Below are positions 26,719 through 36,242 of a stretch of DNA of 50,427 nt, one piece after another. The translations under genes were made by a program, and so were the position numbers. Position 1 is the first letter of the stretch; each line of letters begins with the position of its first letter. Below the pieces are notes generated by a model. The model saw nothing but the letters and a program-made list of their open reading frames with translations, was not told the DNA's origin and made no database searches. The DNA comes from Gammaproteobacteria bacterium HGW-Gammaproteobacteria-3 (GTDB lineage: Bacteria > Pseudomonadota > Gammaproteobacteria > Methylococcales > Methylomonadaceae): contig PGZD01000011.1 in assembly GCA_002843155.1 (NCBI GenBank), positions 1-50,427 of the forward strand. The letters are read 5' to 3'.

Positions 26719-27510
26719 TTGGAAACTTTTATCCGCTTGGCCACCGCGTTGGGTATTTTTCTGATGATGATTGGCTGGGAATATCTCAGCCCGCGCCGAC
26801 AATTATTGGTCGGGCGCAAGCAGCGTTGGCCGGTCAATATCGGTCTTGCCGCGTTCAACATGATTATCATGCGCCTGAGCATCGGCGCCGCCGGGTATTT
26901 GAGCGCCGTTGACGCAAGCGAACGCGGCTTCGGTCTGCTTAACGGATTGGCTCTGCCGCATGGGTTGGGCTTTACCGTAACGCTGCTGGCGCTTGATTTT
27001 GCCATCTATTGGCAGCATGTCTTTTCCCATAAATGGCCGCCGCTGTGGCGCTTGCATCAAGTCCATCATACCGATCCGGCTTTCGACGCCACCACTGCCG
27101 TGCGCTTTCATCCTTTGGAAATTTTGCTTTCGATGGGCTATAAAATCGTTTGTATCTATTTGCTGGGCGCAGTCCCGGAAGCGGTTATCGCTTTTGAAAT
27201 TATCCTGAACGGCGCCGCGACCTTCAATCACAGCAATGTTGCTATTCCTGTCCGCTTCGATAGCAAATTGCGCTGGTTGTTCATCACTCCCGATATGCAC
27301 CGTATCCATCATTCTGTATTGCGTTCGGAAACCGACAGTAATTACGGCTTTTCGATTTCCTGTTGGGATCGGCTGTTTGGGACTTATGTGGACAATCCCA
27401 AAGACGGTCAGACGGCCATGATGATAGGTTTAAAGCCTTTCAGACAGCAATCCGAATTGGGGTTTCTACAGTTATTGGCTCTGCCTTTCAAAGCCTTGCG
27501 CAAACGTTGA
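26719..27510 (+). CDS. Fatty acid hydroxylase / sterol desaturase family protein
   Basis: A membrane di-iron enzyme family: the histidine clusters HVFSH (HxxxH), HQVHH (HxxHH), and HRIHHS are visible, with HFHP-like RFHPLE between. Two or three hydrophobic helices precede. It hydroxylates or desaturates a lipid; the substrate cannot be told, though sterol and hopanoid modification is known in methanotrophs. The start is a TTG at 26719 with no clear ribosome site; ATG 26764 is a possible shorter start. The gene is convergent with the next one, 5 bases apart. Confidence 0.85.
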   Translation: METFIRLATALGIFLMMIGWEYLSPRRQLLVGRKQRWPVNIGLAAFNMIIMRLSIGAAGYLSAVDASERGFGLLNGLALPHGLGFTVTLLALDFAIYWQHVFSHKWPPLWRLHQVHHTDPAFDATTAVRFHPLEILLSMGYKIVCIYLLGAVPEAVIAFEIILNGAATFNHSNVAIPVRFDSKLRWLFITPDMHRIHHSVLRSETDSNYGFSISCWDRLFGTYVDNPKDGQTAMMIGLKPFRQQSELGFLQLLALPFKALRKR

Positions 27511-27515
27511 AATGC

Positions 27516-28331
27516 TTACAAGACCACATCAACAGCGTTGACTTCCCGCTCCAGCCAGCGCAGGACTTCTTTGCCTGTTGTCATGCCGTCTACCGCCGGC
27601 AAAGGTTGTCGGCAGGTCAACGCCTGCCAGCGTGTCAGCAGATTTTTTAATTGCATTCGCTCACTGGCGGTAAACCGGTAGTGCTGGCAAAGGCGATCGA
27701 AACAAGCCGGTGACAGCGGCGCAATGTGTGCCGCCAGTCGGGTCAGCTCATCGATCACTAGCATCAGTTGGGTGATATTGCAGTCGATCAGCTCCGTAAC
27801 TTGCCGGGCATCGAGACCTTCGGCTGGTGCCGATTGATTGTCGGAAACGATTTTCAGACATTGAATCAGTTCGCCCGTTGCAAAGCGGCTGGCTGTTTCA
27901 TAAAACGCCGACGCTTCCATATCGCACAAATAGTCATGGGCGTAGTCCAATTGCGGCTTTGATGCCGTTACCACTGTCGCTGAAAGGCAGGGCGGCGAAT
28001 AAGCCAATACCGGATAAAATTTGCGGCCGGTTTCGGCATCGGCAATTTTATGTGCGATGAAAGCGGTTCCAACCGGCTCGGTTTTATGACCCGCCACGCC
28101 GATATTAATCATGATCAGGGTGTCCATACCGGCAAACAGCGCCCGGCTGTAAGCTACGCCTGCCGCCATCGCGGTTTTTCCGACACCGGTAACGGTCAGG
28201 CACAGTGTTTCATTGCAATAAACAGCGAAAGGTTTTATCTGAACGAGTCGTTTTAAACGCAAGCGAGCGATCAATGGTTTGGCTTCGCAGGGCAAGGCCG
28301 TATAGATAAAAATTTCAGGGTTTTTGTTCAC
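27516..28331 (-). CDS. Nucleoside phosphorylase/nucleosidase superfamily protein
   Basis: The fold is suggested by the N-terminal TALPCEAKPL, the VTGVGKTAMAAG loop, INIGVAGH and CDMEASAFYETA (the DMEaaA motif of MTA/SAH nucleosidases, here DMEAS). It could cleave a nucleoside, but the substrate is unclear. About 60 residues at the C-terminus form an extra helical region. A role like the adenosylhopane nucleosidase HpnG is one possibility given the lipid gene next door; there is no direct proof. Start 4 bases after the glycosyltransferase stop indicates an operon. Confidence 0.65.
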   Translation of the reverse strand: MNKNPEIFIYTALPCEAKPLIARLRLKRLVQIKPFAVYCNETLCLTVTGVGKTAMAAGVAYSRALFAGMDTLIMINIGVAGHKTEPVGTAFIAHKIADAETGRKFYPVLAYSPPCLSATVVTASKPQLDYAHDYLCDMEASAFYETASRFATGELIQCLKIVSDNQSAPAEGLDARQVTELIDCNITQLMLVIDELTRLAAHIAPLSPACFDRLCQHYRFTASERMQLKNLLTRWQALTCRQPLPAVDGMTTGKEVLRWLEREVNAVDVVL

Positions 28332-28335
28332 AGTG

Positions 28336-29175
28336 TTATTTTGGTGTCAGGCTATCTGCTTGATAGCGTTCGACCAGTTCCAGGTAATGCCCAGCTTCTG
28401 CATTTTTTCCGCGTTTTTTACAACCGCTTGAGTAAATCGAAGCTTTTTTCAACAACATGGCTATGGCCGCGCTACGGTCATCTGTCTGTAATGCGCCGTT
28501 TTCGATAATGTTTTGCAAAGCCTGAATCCTGAAGCGATCCATGCCCCAGTGCTTGCGTGACAACTGGTCATCATGGCCGCCGTATTTTATGATTTGCGGT
28601 GTTTCGATGCAGGCGACAGGATAACGTGCACTGATTCGAAGCCACAAATCATAATCTTCGCAGGCAGGCAAAGCCGTATCGAACAAGCCAACAGCGTCAA
28701 ACACCGCGCGGTGAATCATGATGGATGAGGGTGATATCGCGCACAAAGGCAAGCACTGCCGGAAAATCCAGCCGCCCGGTTTGGCGTGTTTTTTCATCGC
28801 GTTGACACGGTGTCCGTGGCGAATCCAAATTTCTTCGGTGTGACACACTTTTAGTGTCGGGTTGGCGTTTAGTCGCTTGACTTGATGCGCCAATTTTTCC
28901 GGTAACCATTCGTCATCGGAGTCCAAAAAAGCCAGCCAGGTGCTTTTAGCGCGGGTAATACCGGCATTGCGCGCGGCACTGACGCCGCCATTATTTTGGA
29001 AATAATAAGCCACTTCGGGAAATTCAGCCTTTAACATGGTTGCCGTAGCATCGGTGGATCCGTCATCGATCACGATGATTTCCCGCGCAGCATGGCTTTG
29101 CGCTATGACGCTGAGCAGGGCTCGGCGCAAACTTTCACAACGATTGAAAGTGGGAATGATGACCGAGATATTCAT
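28336..29175 (-). CDS. Family 2 glycosyltransferase
   Basis: The GT-A motifs are present: ISVIIPTFNR at the N-terminus, IIVIDDGSTDAT, and LAFLDSDDEW with the metal-binding DxD-like residues; GVSAARNAGI is also typical. The 279-residue soluble enzyme transfers a sugar from a nucleotide donor, probably to a surface glycan or lipid. ATG 29175 is preferred over the TTG at 29178. It is divergent from rsd, with an 85-base intergenic region. Confidence 0.9.
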   Translation of the reverse strand: MNISVIIPTFNRCESLRRALLSVIAQSHAAREIIVIDDGSTDATATMLKAEFPEVAYYFQNNGGVSAARNAGITRAKSTWLAFLDSDDEWLPEKLAHQVKRLNANPTLKVCHTEEIWIRHGHRVNAMKKHAKPGGWIFRQCLPLCAISPSSIMIHRAVFDAVGLFDTALPACEDYDLWLRISARYPVACIETPQIIKYGGHDDQLSRKHWGMDRFRIQALQNIIENGALQTDDRSAAIAMLLKKASIYSSGCKKRGKNAEAGHYLELVERYQADSLTPK

Positions 29176-29216
29176 CAACTTTTCTATACTTATTAATAAA
29201 TTGTTGCAATATGTTG

Positions 29217-29248
29217 AAATCTGTCTTAAATTTTAGACAGATTTTTTT
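29217..29248 (+). terminator. Terminator-like hairpin in the rsd leader
   Basis: AAATCTGTCT (29217-29226) and AGACAGATTT (29235-29244) form a perfect 10-bp stem around an 8-base loop, followed by a T-run to 29248. It points toward rsd, ends 12 bases before its ATG, and no plus-strand gene ends upstream. It could be an attenuator or an operator overlapping the TTGCAA / TAAATT candidate promoter. The ribosome site GGGAGC follows directly. Confidence 0.6.
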
Positions 29249-29260
29249 CGGGAGCTTGTC

Positions 29261-29707
29261 ATGACCACCGCTACGCAACCTAAAACTGAAAAGCGCCAAC
29301 ATTCTTCGAATTTGATTAAAGAACTCAAAACGGAAAGGCATGAGGTCTGGAAAATGTATTGCCGAATTGCTGAGCTAGGCCCGTTTTCGGCCAATCAAAA
29401 AGTGCGTGACAAGTTGATCGAGTTTTCGCAGTTATTAGTTGATTATGTCGCATTGGGGCATTTCGGCATTTATGAACGTTTGCTGGCGGGCAATGAAAGG
29501 CGTAGCGCGGTGTTGTCACTCGCCGAGAAACTCTACCCGGATTTGTCCAAAACTACCGATGCGGCTATCGCTTTCAATGATAAATATGAAAACATTACGC
29601 AAGAGTTGATAAAAGACGAGCTACAACAAGACTTGTCCATTCTGGGAGAAAGTCTGGCGCTGCGCATCAATCTGGAAGACAGTTTATGCGACATGCTGCT
29701 GCGTTAA
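29261..29707 (+). CDS. rsd: Rsd/AlgQ family anti-sigma-70 regulator
   Basis: Rsd binds RpoD and shifts RNA polymerase toward alternative sigma factors, mainly in stationary phase. Family motifs FSQLLVDYVALGHFGIYERL (about residues 47-66) and the helical C-terminus with SLGESLALRINLEDSL-like ending are clear, with 148 residues as normal. GGGAGC 6 bases before the ATG is the ribosome site. Upstream is a terminator-like hairpin, unusual for a regulator gene and suggestive of leader control. Confidence 0.85.
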   Translation: MTTATQPKTEKRQHSSNLIKELKTERHEVWKMYCRIAELGPFSANQKVRDKLIEFSQLLVDYVALGHFGIYERLLAGNERRSAVLSLAEKLYPDLSKTTDAAIAFNDKYENITQELIKDELQQDLSILGESLALRINLEDSLCDMLLR

Positions 29708-29774
29708 TTGACACTGCGGGTTGATCCCGCGCTGATATTTGCGCCAGCCAGCTTTATGGCTTTGATAGTGCCTG

Positions 29775-32426
29775 TCATTTTGTTTGCCCGTTAGCAGTCT
29801 CGGTCACGGTGTCGGCAGTCGATACCCCGGTCGCTCCCCGGGCAAAGCGTTCTTTAAGCCTGCTGAAAGCTGACCACAAAGTTTTGTCCATCACCACTTG
29901 ATTCCCGATAGAAACGATCACCCGGGTCAGTTCCGGTATTTTGGTTTTGGTCGAGGTAAGATAAATCGGCTGAACATACAGAATAGACTGCTTCATGGGC
30001 AGGATGACCATGCGCCCGAACGCGACCGTGGAGCCGTGCTGATCCCATAACGATATTTGCTCGGAAATCTCAGGGTCCTGGTCGATCAGCGCTTCGACCT
30101 GAGCCGGGCCGTTGACCTGGACATCTTTCAGGAATTTGTAAATGGTGATGCCGGGCTGGTAGGAGTCGTCACATTTTTCTTTATCCATGACGCCGGCTAT
30201 GCCGATCATGCTCAGGTTGTCGCGGTTAACCGGCGTCATCGGGTTAATCATGACAAATTCTTCCCGGTCATTGCAGTTACCAAAATCCATTGTCAAAAAA
30301 TAAGGTAAAACAGTTTTGTCATGCGCTTTGGCAAATTCCCAGGTTTCGGCCTGCTGATAAAACAATTCCGGCGTCTGCTGATGATATTTGGCGTAAACTT
30401 TCATCTGCAGATAATAGAGATCTCTCGGATAGCGCAAATGTTTTTGCAGGGCTTCCGGCACCTCCTCGATGGGCATGAAAACGCCGGGATAAGCCCGGTC
30501 ATAGGCTTGTATCAGAACATCGGAAGGGTCGGCGATATAGAATTTTGTCGAACCGTCAAAGGCATCAACCACAATTTTCACCGAGTTGCGGATATAGTTG
30601 AATGTTTGCGAACCTTCCAGAAAATCGTCAGAAGCGGGTTTTGACACAGGATACCAGTCGGATAGCGTATAAGCATCCTGTATCCAGTAAAACCTATCAT
30701 CGGTCACGACCAGATAAGGGTCTTTATCCAGATGCAGGAAAGGCGTGAGTTTATTGATTCTTTCGATGATATTCCTGTGGATCAACATTCGGCTCCGGTT
30801 GGAAATATTGGTCGAAAAAAATATTTTTTCATCCTTAAAATAAAACGCGAACAGTAATTTTCTGAAATAAGATGAAATGGGTATGCCGCCGACGCCCTGG
30901 TAATTTTGTCCCAGGCTTGGATCGGTGCCGGAAAGACCTACGATTTCAAGATTATTAGGGGCAATGGCATAACGATAACGTTCCTGACCATAATAAATAT
31001 CCGGATTTTTTACTTTGATGCCGACATCGGAATACATATTCAAGTCGCGTAAATACCAGGTAATGGGATTGCCCGCATCCTGCGCGGCGGGTGTCATCAC
31101 GGCGCCGTAGCCGTGGATATAGCGCAAATGGGTGTTTTCCCAGTTCTGTGCTTCCAGCGGCAGTCTGGAAATATTCATTTCCCGCGCCGCCAGATTTACT
31201 TGCTGGCTATGGTCATGCAGAAAATAGCGGTCTTCGTCCACCCCTGTAAATCGATAATAAGGCCTGATGCCTTGCATTTGCATGTAAACATCGTCCAAAA
31301 ATTCCCGATCCCAAACCGGGATATTTTCAAACCGCTGCTGCGTACTCCAGGCTTCGATATCCAAAGTGGGATCCAGAACCACCGGAAAATCGACCGTCTT
31401 GATATTTTTTAACGCATAAGCATCCAGAGTCGCCACGATATTATGCTGCATGAACGGTTTTTCAGCTTTGACCGGGTTGGGCTTGACAATCAGCATCGTT
31501 AACAAATCCGGAATGAACTGTACCTTTTGCAATCCGAGTACGGCCCCAAATGCGACTAGGGAGATGATCAAGGGTGCCTTGATGCGGTGTTTTTCCGAGA
31601 AAATGAAAATGCCGAAAGATACGGCTATCGCTAGAAAAGCGACTATCGACAACCAGATCAACGGTAATTGATAACGGATTTCGACAAAGCCGGGACCATA
31701 AAAAACCGGTTCATGGGTATTAACGTAGAGCAGGGCAAAACGCTCCAATAAAAACCCCCAAATCACGAACAACACGACAAAAGCCATCAAAATGGCTAAA
31801 TGAATTTTGGCGCCCAGGGGGAATTCTTTGGCCTGATTCGGCACGAACATATGTTCCAACCAGTACAATAGCAGCACCATGACGAATAAAATGCTGGCAG
31901 AGTACAGCAATTCTTGCTGGATCAATTGATAAATGGGGTAAGACAGCAGGTAAAAACCGACATCCTGTCCGTAAACCGGTTCCGATACGCCGGACGAGCC
32001 GCCGAAAAAATACAACAACGCGGTTTCCCATTGCTCATAAAACGGCAGCGCGACGACAAAGGCCAGCGCTAATGACAGCGGGGTATAGATTTTGACCGAG
32101 CCGTTCATGAACATATCGGAAAATCGCTCAAACTGGCGCCGCTTTTCACGATGGATAAAAATGTCTTCGCGCGGATTCAGTCCCAGATAGCGCGAGGCGA
32201 TCCAGAAATGAAAAAAGAAAATGGCAAAGAAAACCAGTGTCACGCCGCCGGAAAGGAAAAACCGGTACAGCAGTCTCAACCAGAAATAGCCTTCAAATTT
32301 TAATGTCTGAAACCACCAATAATCGACAATGAGATCAAGAAAAATAAAATAGAACGCCACATAAACAGCAATGACAAGCACCACCGCGATGGCAATCAGC
32401 GCGGGTAAGTATTTCCAAATCCGCAT
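29775..32426 (-). CDS. UPF0182 family large membrane protein
   Basis: The 883-residue protein has about seven membrane helices in the first ~310 residues (for example 7-29, 54-76, 110-130, 165-190, 210-230, 255-280, 285-305) and then a long extracytoplasmic domain with motifs such as RYIHGYG, YYGE-like YYGQERY, and PSDVLIQAYDRAYPGVF, all typical of UPF0182 (COG1615). Function is unknown. Length is usual for the family. It is convergent with rsd. The C-terminal ~20 residues are of low complexity. Confidence 0.9.
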   Translation of the reverse strand: MRIWKYLPALIAIAVVLVIAVYVAFYFIFLDLIVDYWWFQTLKFEGYFWLRLLYRFFLSGGVTLVFFAIFFFHFWIASRYLGLNPREDIFIHREKRRQFERFSDMFMNGSVKIYTPLSLALAFVVALPFYEQWETALLYFFGGSSGVSEPVYGQDVGFYLLSYPIYQLIQQELLYSASILFVMVLLLYWLEHMFVPNQAKEFPLGAKIHLAILMAFVVLFVIWGFLLERFALLYVNTHEPVFYGPGFVEIRYQLPLIWLSIVAFLAIAVSFGIFIFSEKHRIKAPLIISLVAFGAVLGLQKVQFIPDLLTMLIVKPNPVKAEKPFMQHNIVATLDAYALKNIKTVDFPVVLDPTLDIEAWSTQQRFENIPVWDREFLDDVYMQMQGIRPYYRFTGVDEDRYFLHDHSQQVNLAAREMNISRLPLEAQNWENTHLRYIHGYGAVMTPAAQDAGNPITWYLRDLNMYSDVGIKVKNPDIYYGQERYRYAIAPNNLEIVGLSGTDPSLGQNYQGVGGIPISSYFRKLLFAFYFKDEKIFFSTNISNRSRMLIHRNIIERINKLTPFLHLDKDPYLVVTDDRFYWIQDAYTLSDWYPVSKPASDDFLEGSQTFNYIRNSVKIVVDAFDGSTKFYIADPSDVLIQAYDRAYPGVFMPIEEVPEALQKHLRYPRDLYYLQMKVYAKYHQQTPELFYQQAETWEFAKAHDKTVLPYFLTMDFGNCNDREEFVMINPMTPVNRDNLSMIGIAGVMDKEKCDDSYQPGITIYKFLKDVQVNGPAQVEALIDQDPEISEQISLWDQHGSTVAFGRMVILPMKQSILYVQPIYLTSTKTKIPELTRVIVSIGNQVVMDKTLWSAFSRLKERFARGATGVSTADTVTETANGQTK

Positions 32427-32491
32427 AACTTCCTCTTCAGTAGACTATTGGTTTGAACATGATTCAGGGGCTTTGGTTTTCAATAAGTAAA

Positions 32492-32503
32492 GGCTCATGA
32501 GCC
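32492..32503. repeat. Perfect 12-bp palindrome
   Basis: GGCTCATGAGCC lies in the 194-base gap between the DUF4442 gene and the UPF0182 gene. It may be an operator for the UPF0182 gene (start 32426) or incidental. Confidence 0.3.
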
Positions 32504-32620
32504 AGTGCATGGAAGCATTGGCGTGATTTTATTGAAATTTTCACTTTAATTTGAGTTTGTATAAGCCGAGTAAAACCGTCGTATTCACTGTGCGTTATTC
32601 TAGCACCCGTCATGGCATCA

Positions 32621-33121
32621 TCAGTCGTTAGTTTTGCGATTTTTTGTTTTTTTGTAACCCAGAGGCCGGATTGCGATACGGGCTTTAACCAAAGTGCACA
32701 AACTGCCGTCGCTCTGATAAAAACCATATTCGAACTGCGGCGTGCTGCGTCCTTTGTCAGCCAATTCCTGTCTTATGTGCGCCTCCTGCTCCGGCTGCAA
32801 AGTAAAGCGCAACTCCAGATCGGTCAAGCCTTCGTGGATAAAATCCAGATGCAATGACCGCGTCCAGACCGAATAACCCGGAAAAACCTTGACACAGGCC
32901 ATGGCGGCAATAGGGTCGGCCAGGCATGCCTGAAAACCGCCGAACAAACTGCCGCCGCTATTGCTCGCTATCCAGCTTTGCGGCAGCATAATTCGTATTG
33001 TGCGCCAATCCGCAGGCAGCTCCAGCACTCGTAGCCGCAACAGCCAAAACGCCGGATACCATTGGATTTTTTGCGTATCCGACAGCCAGTTGGAATTCCA
33101 GATAATGCGCCGTAGATTCAT
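32621..33121 (-). CDS. DUF4442 thioesterase-like (hotdog fold) protein
   Basis: The 166-residue protein matches DUF4442/YiiD-C-like hotdog proteins: the segment NSGGSLFGGFQACLADPIAAMAC resembles the central helix region of acyl-CoA thioesterases, and FEYGFYQSDGSLCTLVKARIAI the final strands. A role in thioester hydrolysis is possible but unproven. It lies 15 bases after pepN and is likely co-transcribed with it. The C-terminus is Lys/Arg/Thr-rich. Confidence 0.7.
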   Translation of the reverse strand: MNLRRIIWNSNWLSDTQKIQWYPAFWLLRLRVLELPADWRTIRIMLPQSWIASNSGGSLFGGFQACLADPIAAMACVKVFPGYSVWTRSLHLDFIHEGLTDLELRFTLQPEQEAHIRQELADKGRSTPQFEYGFYQSDGSLCTLVKARIAIRPLGYKKTKNRKTND

Positions 33122-33136
33122 GATTTGCCGGCTAAA

Positions 33137-35785
33137 TCAGACCAAACTTTTACTCGCCACTTCATAAACATCTTTGGAAATGGCATCGGTAGACATGATT
33201 TTTTCCAGTTCCGCTTTCATCAATTGCTGTCTGTTTTCATCGTAACGCCGCCATTGCGTCAAGGCGCCGAGTATACGCGCGGCAACCTGCGGATTGAGTG
33301 TGTTTAACGCGATAATGTGATGACTCAGAAAACGATAACCCTGGCCGTTGGCGGCATGAAAATGCAGCGGATTGGCCTGGCTGAAAGCACCGATCAATGC
33401 CCGCACCCGGTTGGGGTTGCGTAAATCGAAGGCCGGATGTTCGAGCAGCGCCGTTACCGTGGTAAAGGTATCCGGGGTGCTGGCGCAAGCCTGCAAAGTA
33501 AACCATTTATCGATCACCAGCGCTTCATCCTGCCATTGCCGGTAAAAATCGTCCAGAAAACGCGCTTTTTCAGGATGATCGTCGTTGACAATGGCACTGA
33601 GGGCCGCCATTTGATCGGTCATGTTTCCGGCGGTTTTGAACTGTGCGTGGGCCAGTTGTTGATATTCAGGTTTTTGCAGCTTGCTCAAATAAGCCAGACA
33701 GGTATTTTTGATGCGTCGCCGGCCTATCGCGCCCGCATCGAACTGTCCCGACTCATCCCGGTGATAGCGTTGATAAAGCTGGCTCAAGGGTTGTTGCAAG
33801 CATTCTGCCAGCACCGACAGCAATTTCTCCCGGGCGTGATGAATGCCTTCGACATCGATCACGGTCATCTGTTCGGCCAGATAGCTTTCGGATGGCAGGC
33901 CCAGCAGCAGCGCAAAATAGGATAAATCCTGCCATTCCTGCGTCAACAGATGTTCGAAAGCGTCAATCAGCACCGGATTGACCCGCAGTTCCAGGCCTTT
34001 ACGCCAGTCGGTGAGCAATACCATGATGACTGCGCTTGCCAATTGCTGTCCGGCTTCCCAGCGATTGAAGCTGTCACTGTCATGACGCAATAAAAACGCC
34101 AGTTCATCCAGGCCGCGTTGCATGTCCAGTTTGACCGGTGCGGAAAAGCCGCGCAGGATGGAAATCACCGGGGCTTCAGGCAGGGTTTCAAAAACAAAGA
34201 TTTGCTCAGGCTCGGTCAATTCCAGAACGACTTCGTCCAACGCTGCCCGACCGACTTGCAAGCGGCAGGCGGCAGGTGTCCCGTCCGGATTTAACAAGCC
34301 CAGTCTCAGCGGAATATGCAAAGGCAGTTTGTGAGGCTGCCCGGGTGTGGCCGGGCAATGCTGACGGAGTGTCAAGGTCAGCGTCCGGGCGGAGGTGTCG
34401 TAATGTGACCGGACATTGATGACCGGTGTTCCGGCTTGCGCATACCAGCGCCTGAATTGCGTCAGGTCGATGTCATTGGCCGTCGCCATGGCGTTGACAA
34501 AATCGTCGCATGTCACCGCCTGGCCGTCATGCCTTTCGAAATACAAATCGCTGCCCCGCCTGAAACCTTCGGCGCCGAGCAGAGTGTGCAGCATGCGCAC
34601 GATTTCCGCGCCTTTTTCATAAACCGTCAAGGTATAAAAGTTGTTGATTTCGATATAGGCGTCGGGGCGAACCGGATGCGCCAGGGGGCCTGCGTCCTCG
34701 GCAAATTGACGGGTGCGCAGCATATTGACGTCTTCGATGCGCTTGACCGCTTTGGAGGTGCGGTCGCCGGTAAATTCCTGATCGCGGAATACCGTAAAGC
34801 CTTCTTTCAGGCTCAACTGAAACCAGTCCCGGCAAGTGATGCGGTTACCGGTCCAGTTATGAAAATATTCATGGCCGATGACGCCTTCGATATGTTCGTA
34901 ATCGCTATCGGTCGCGGTATCGGGGCGGGCCAGGACAAATTTGGTGTTAAATATATTGAGACCCTTGTTTTCCATCGCGCCCATGTTGAAATGACTGACC
35001 GCCACAATCATGTACAAATCCAGATCGTATTCGCGACCATAGACTTGTTCGTCCCAGATCATCGCGTTTTTAAGCGCTTGCATGGCGTGACCGCATTTAT
35101 CCAGATCGTGTCGTTCGACAAAAATCTGAAGGCTGATTTCCCGGCCGTTCATCGTGATGAAGCGATCTTTGATAGCGTGTAATTGCCCCGCGACCAAGGC
35201 AAACAGATAACACGGCTTGTTAAAAGGGTCTTCCCAGGTGACCCAGTGCCGGTTATCCGGCAAATCGCCGTCGGCGATTTTATTGCCGTTGGCCAGCAGT
35301 ACCGGATAACGGTCCTTATCGCCGGTCAAGGTTGTGGTGAATCGGCTCATCACGTCGGGGCGGTCCAGAAAATAAGTGATTTTCCTGAAACCTTCGGCCT
35401 CACATTGGGTGCAAAGCATGGGTCCTGATAAGTACAAGCCTTCCAGCGCAGTATTGGCCCTGGGGTTGATGGTATTTTCCACGGTGACGCAGAATGGCCG
35501 TTGCTGCGGCACTTCGTGGATGGTCAATGTTTCGGTGCTTTGCCGGTATTGTTCGTCCGTCAATAATTCGCTATCGACACTGACGCCGAGCAATTCCAGA
35601 TTCTCCCCCATCAGGGTAAGTGCCTGTCCTGCTGCGGTACAGGCAGGATTCCGGCTCATCGTGAGTTTGGCGACAACGTGGGTGCAATCATCGTCCAGGG
35701 TGAAATTCAGATCGGCGGCATGAATTAGGTATTCGGGAGCCGTGTAATCTTTCAGATAAATCGTTTGGGGGTTGGCGTCACGCAT
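33137..35785 (-). CDS. pepN: Aminopeptidase N
   Basis: M1-family zinc aminopeptidase of 882 residues, normal for the gammaproteobacterial PepN. GAMENKGLN binds the substrate amino group; HEYFHNWTGNRIT is the HExxH zinc motif, with the second Glu in SLKEGFTVFRDQEF. The Tyr of the NNFYTLTVYEKGAEIV block stabilises the transition state. C-terminal DUF3458-type domains follow. It trims peptides in the cytoplasm. Two downstream genes face the same way. Confidence 0.97.
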   Translation of the reverse strand: MRDANPQTIYLKDYTAPEYLIHAADLNFTLDDDCTHVVAKLTMSRNPACTAAGQALTLMGENLELLGVSVDSELLTDEQYRQSTETLTIHEVPQQRPFCVTVENTINPRANTALEGLYLSGPMLCTQCEAEGFRKITYFLDRPDVMSRFTTTLTGDKDRYPVLLANGNKIADGDLPDNRHWVTWEDPFNKPCYLFALVAGQLHAIKDRFITMNGREISLQIFVERHDLDKCGHAMQALKNAMIWDEQVYGREYDLDLYMIVAVSHFNMGAMENKGLNIFNTKFVLARPDTATDSDYEHIEGVIGHEYFHNWTGNRITCRDWFQLSLKEGFTVFRDQEFTGDRTSKAVKRIEDVNMLRTRQFAEDAGPLAHPVRPDAYIEINNFYTLTVYEKGAEIVRMLHTLLGAEGFRRGSDLYFERHDGQAVTCDDFVNAMATANDIDLTQFRRWYAQAGTPVINVRSHYDTSARTLTLTLRQHCPATPGQPHKLPLHIPLRLGLLNPDGTPAACRLQVGRAALDEVVLELTEPEQIFVFETLPEAPVISILRGFSAPVKLDMQRGLDELAFLLRHDSDSFNRWEAGQQLASAVIMVLLTDWRKGLELRVNPVLIDAFEHLLTQEWQDLSYFALLLGLPSESYLAEQMTVIDVEGIHHAREKLLSVLAECLQQPLSQLYQRYHRDESGQFDAGAIGRRRIKNTCLAYLSKLQKPEYQQLAHAQFKTAGNMTDQMAALSAIVNDDHPEKARFLDDFYRQWQDEALVIDKWFTLQACASTPDTFTTVTALLEHPAFDLRNPNRVRALIGAFSQANPLHFHAANGQGYRFLSHHIIALNTLNPQVAARILGALTQWRRYDENRQQLMKAELEKIMSTDAISKDVYEVASKSLV

Positions 35786-35864
35786 GGATTCGACTTGACA
35801 AAGTTAGGTTGAGTGAAGGGCCGGCGCAAAAGCACTTTGTGCAGGCGGCTTTTAAAACACATTC

Positions 35865-36242
35865 TCAGGCAGGCTGTTTAAGGGCAAAAATGGCAAGCAG
35901 TAGCCAGGCGATTAAAAAAGCCATGCCGCCGAAAGGCGTGATCATGCCCAGTTCCTTGGTATCGAGCAACGTCAATAAATACAAACTGCCGGAAAACAAT
36001 AGAATGCCGATAACCATCAGCCAACCGGCCCATTTCAGCAGACGTGAATCAGGCGCATGATGGCGCGCCACGGCAATGCCGAACAACCCTAAAGCATGCC
36101 ACATCTGATAGGCTACGCCGGTTTTGTAGACAGCCAATAATTCAGGCGTCAACACCGTTTTTAAAGCGTGCGCGCCGAAAGCGCCCATGCCGACACCGGT
36201 AAAAGCACTGAGCGCGGCCAAAAATAAAAACACCGAGGGCAT
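35865..36242 (-). CDS. DUF423 family membrane protein
   Basis: A 125-residue protein with four hydrophobic helices. The opening GVGMGAFGAHALKTVLTPELLAVYKTGVAYQMWHALGL is the DUF423 (YgdD-like) signature. Function unknown. Its ATG overlaps the TAA of moaB by one base, so the two are translationally coupled; a functional link to molybdenum cofactor synthesis is not implied by the family. Confidence 0.88.
   Translation of the reverse strand: MPSVFLFLAALSAFTGVGMGAFGAHALKTVLTPELLAVYKTGVAYQMWHALGLFGIAVARHHAPDSRLLKWAGWLMVIGILLFSGSLYLLTLLDTKELGMITPFGGMAFLIAWLLLAIFALKQPA

Noticed and set aside
34436-35182. 248-codon plus-strand ORF inside pepN
   Set aside because: It is antisense to the pepN zinc site region and has no family features of its own.
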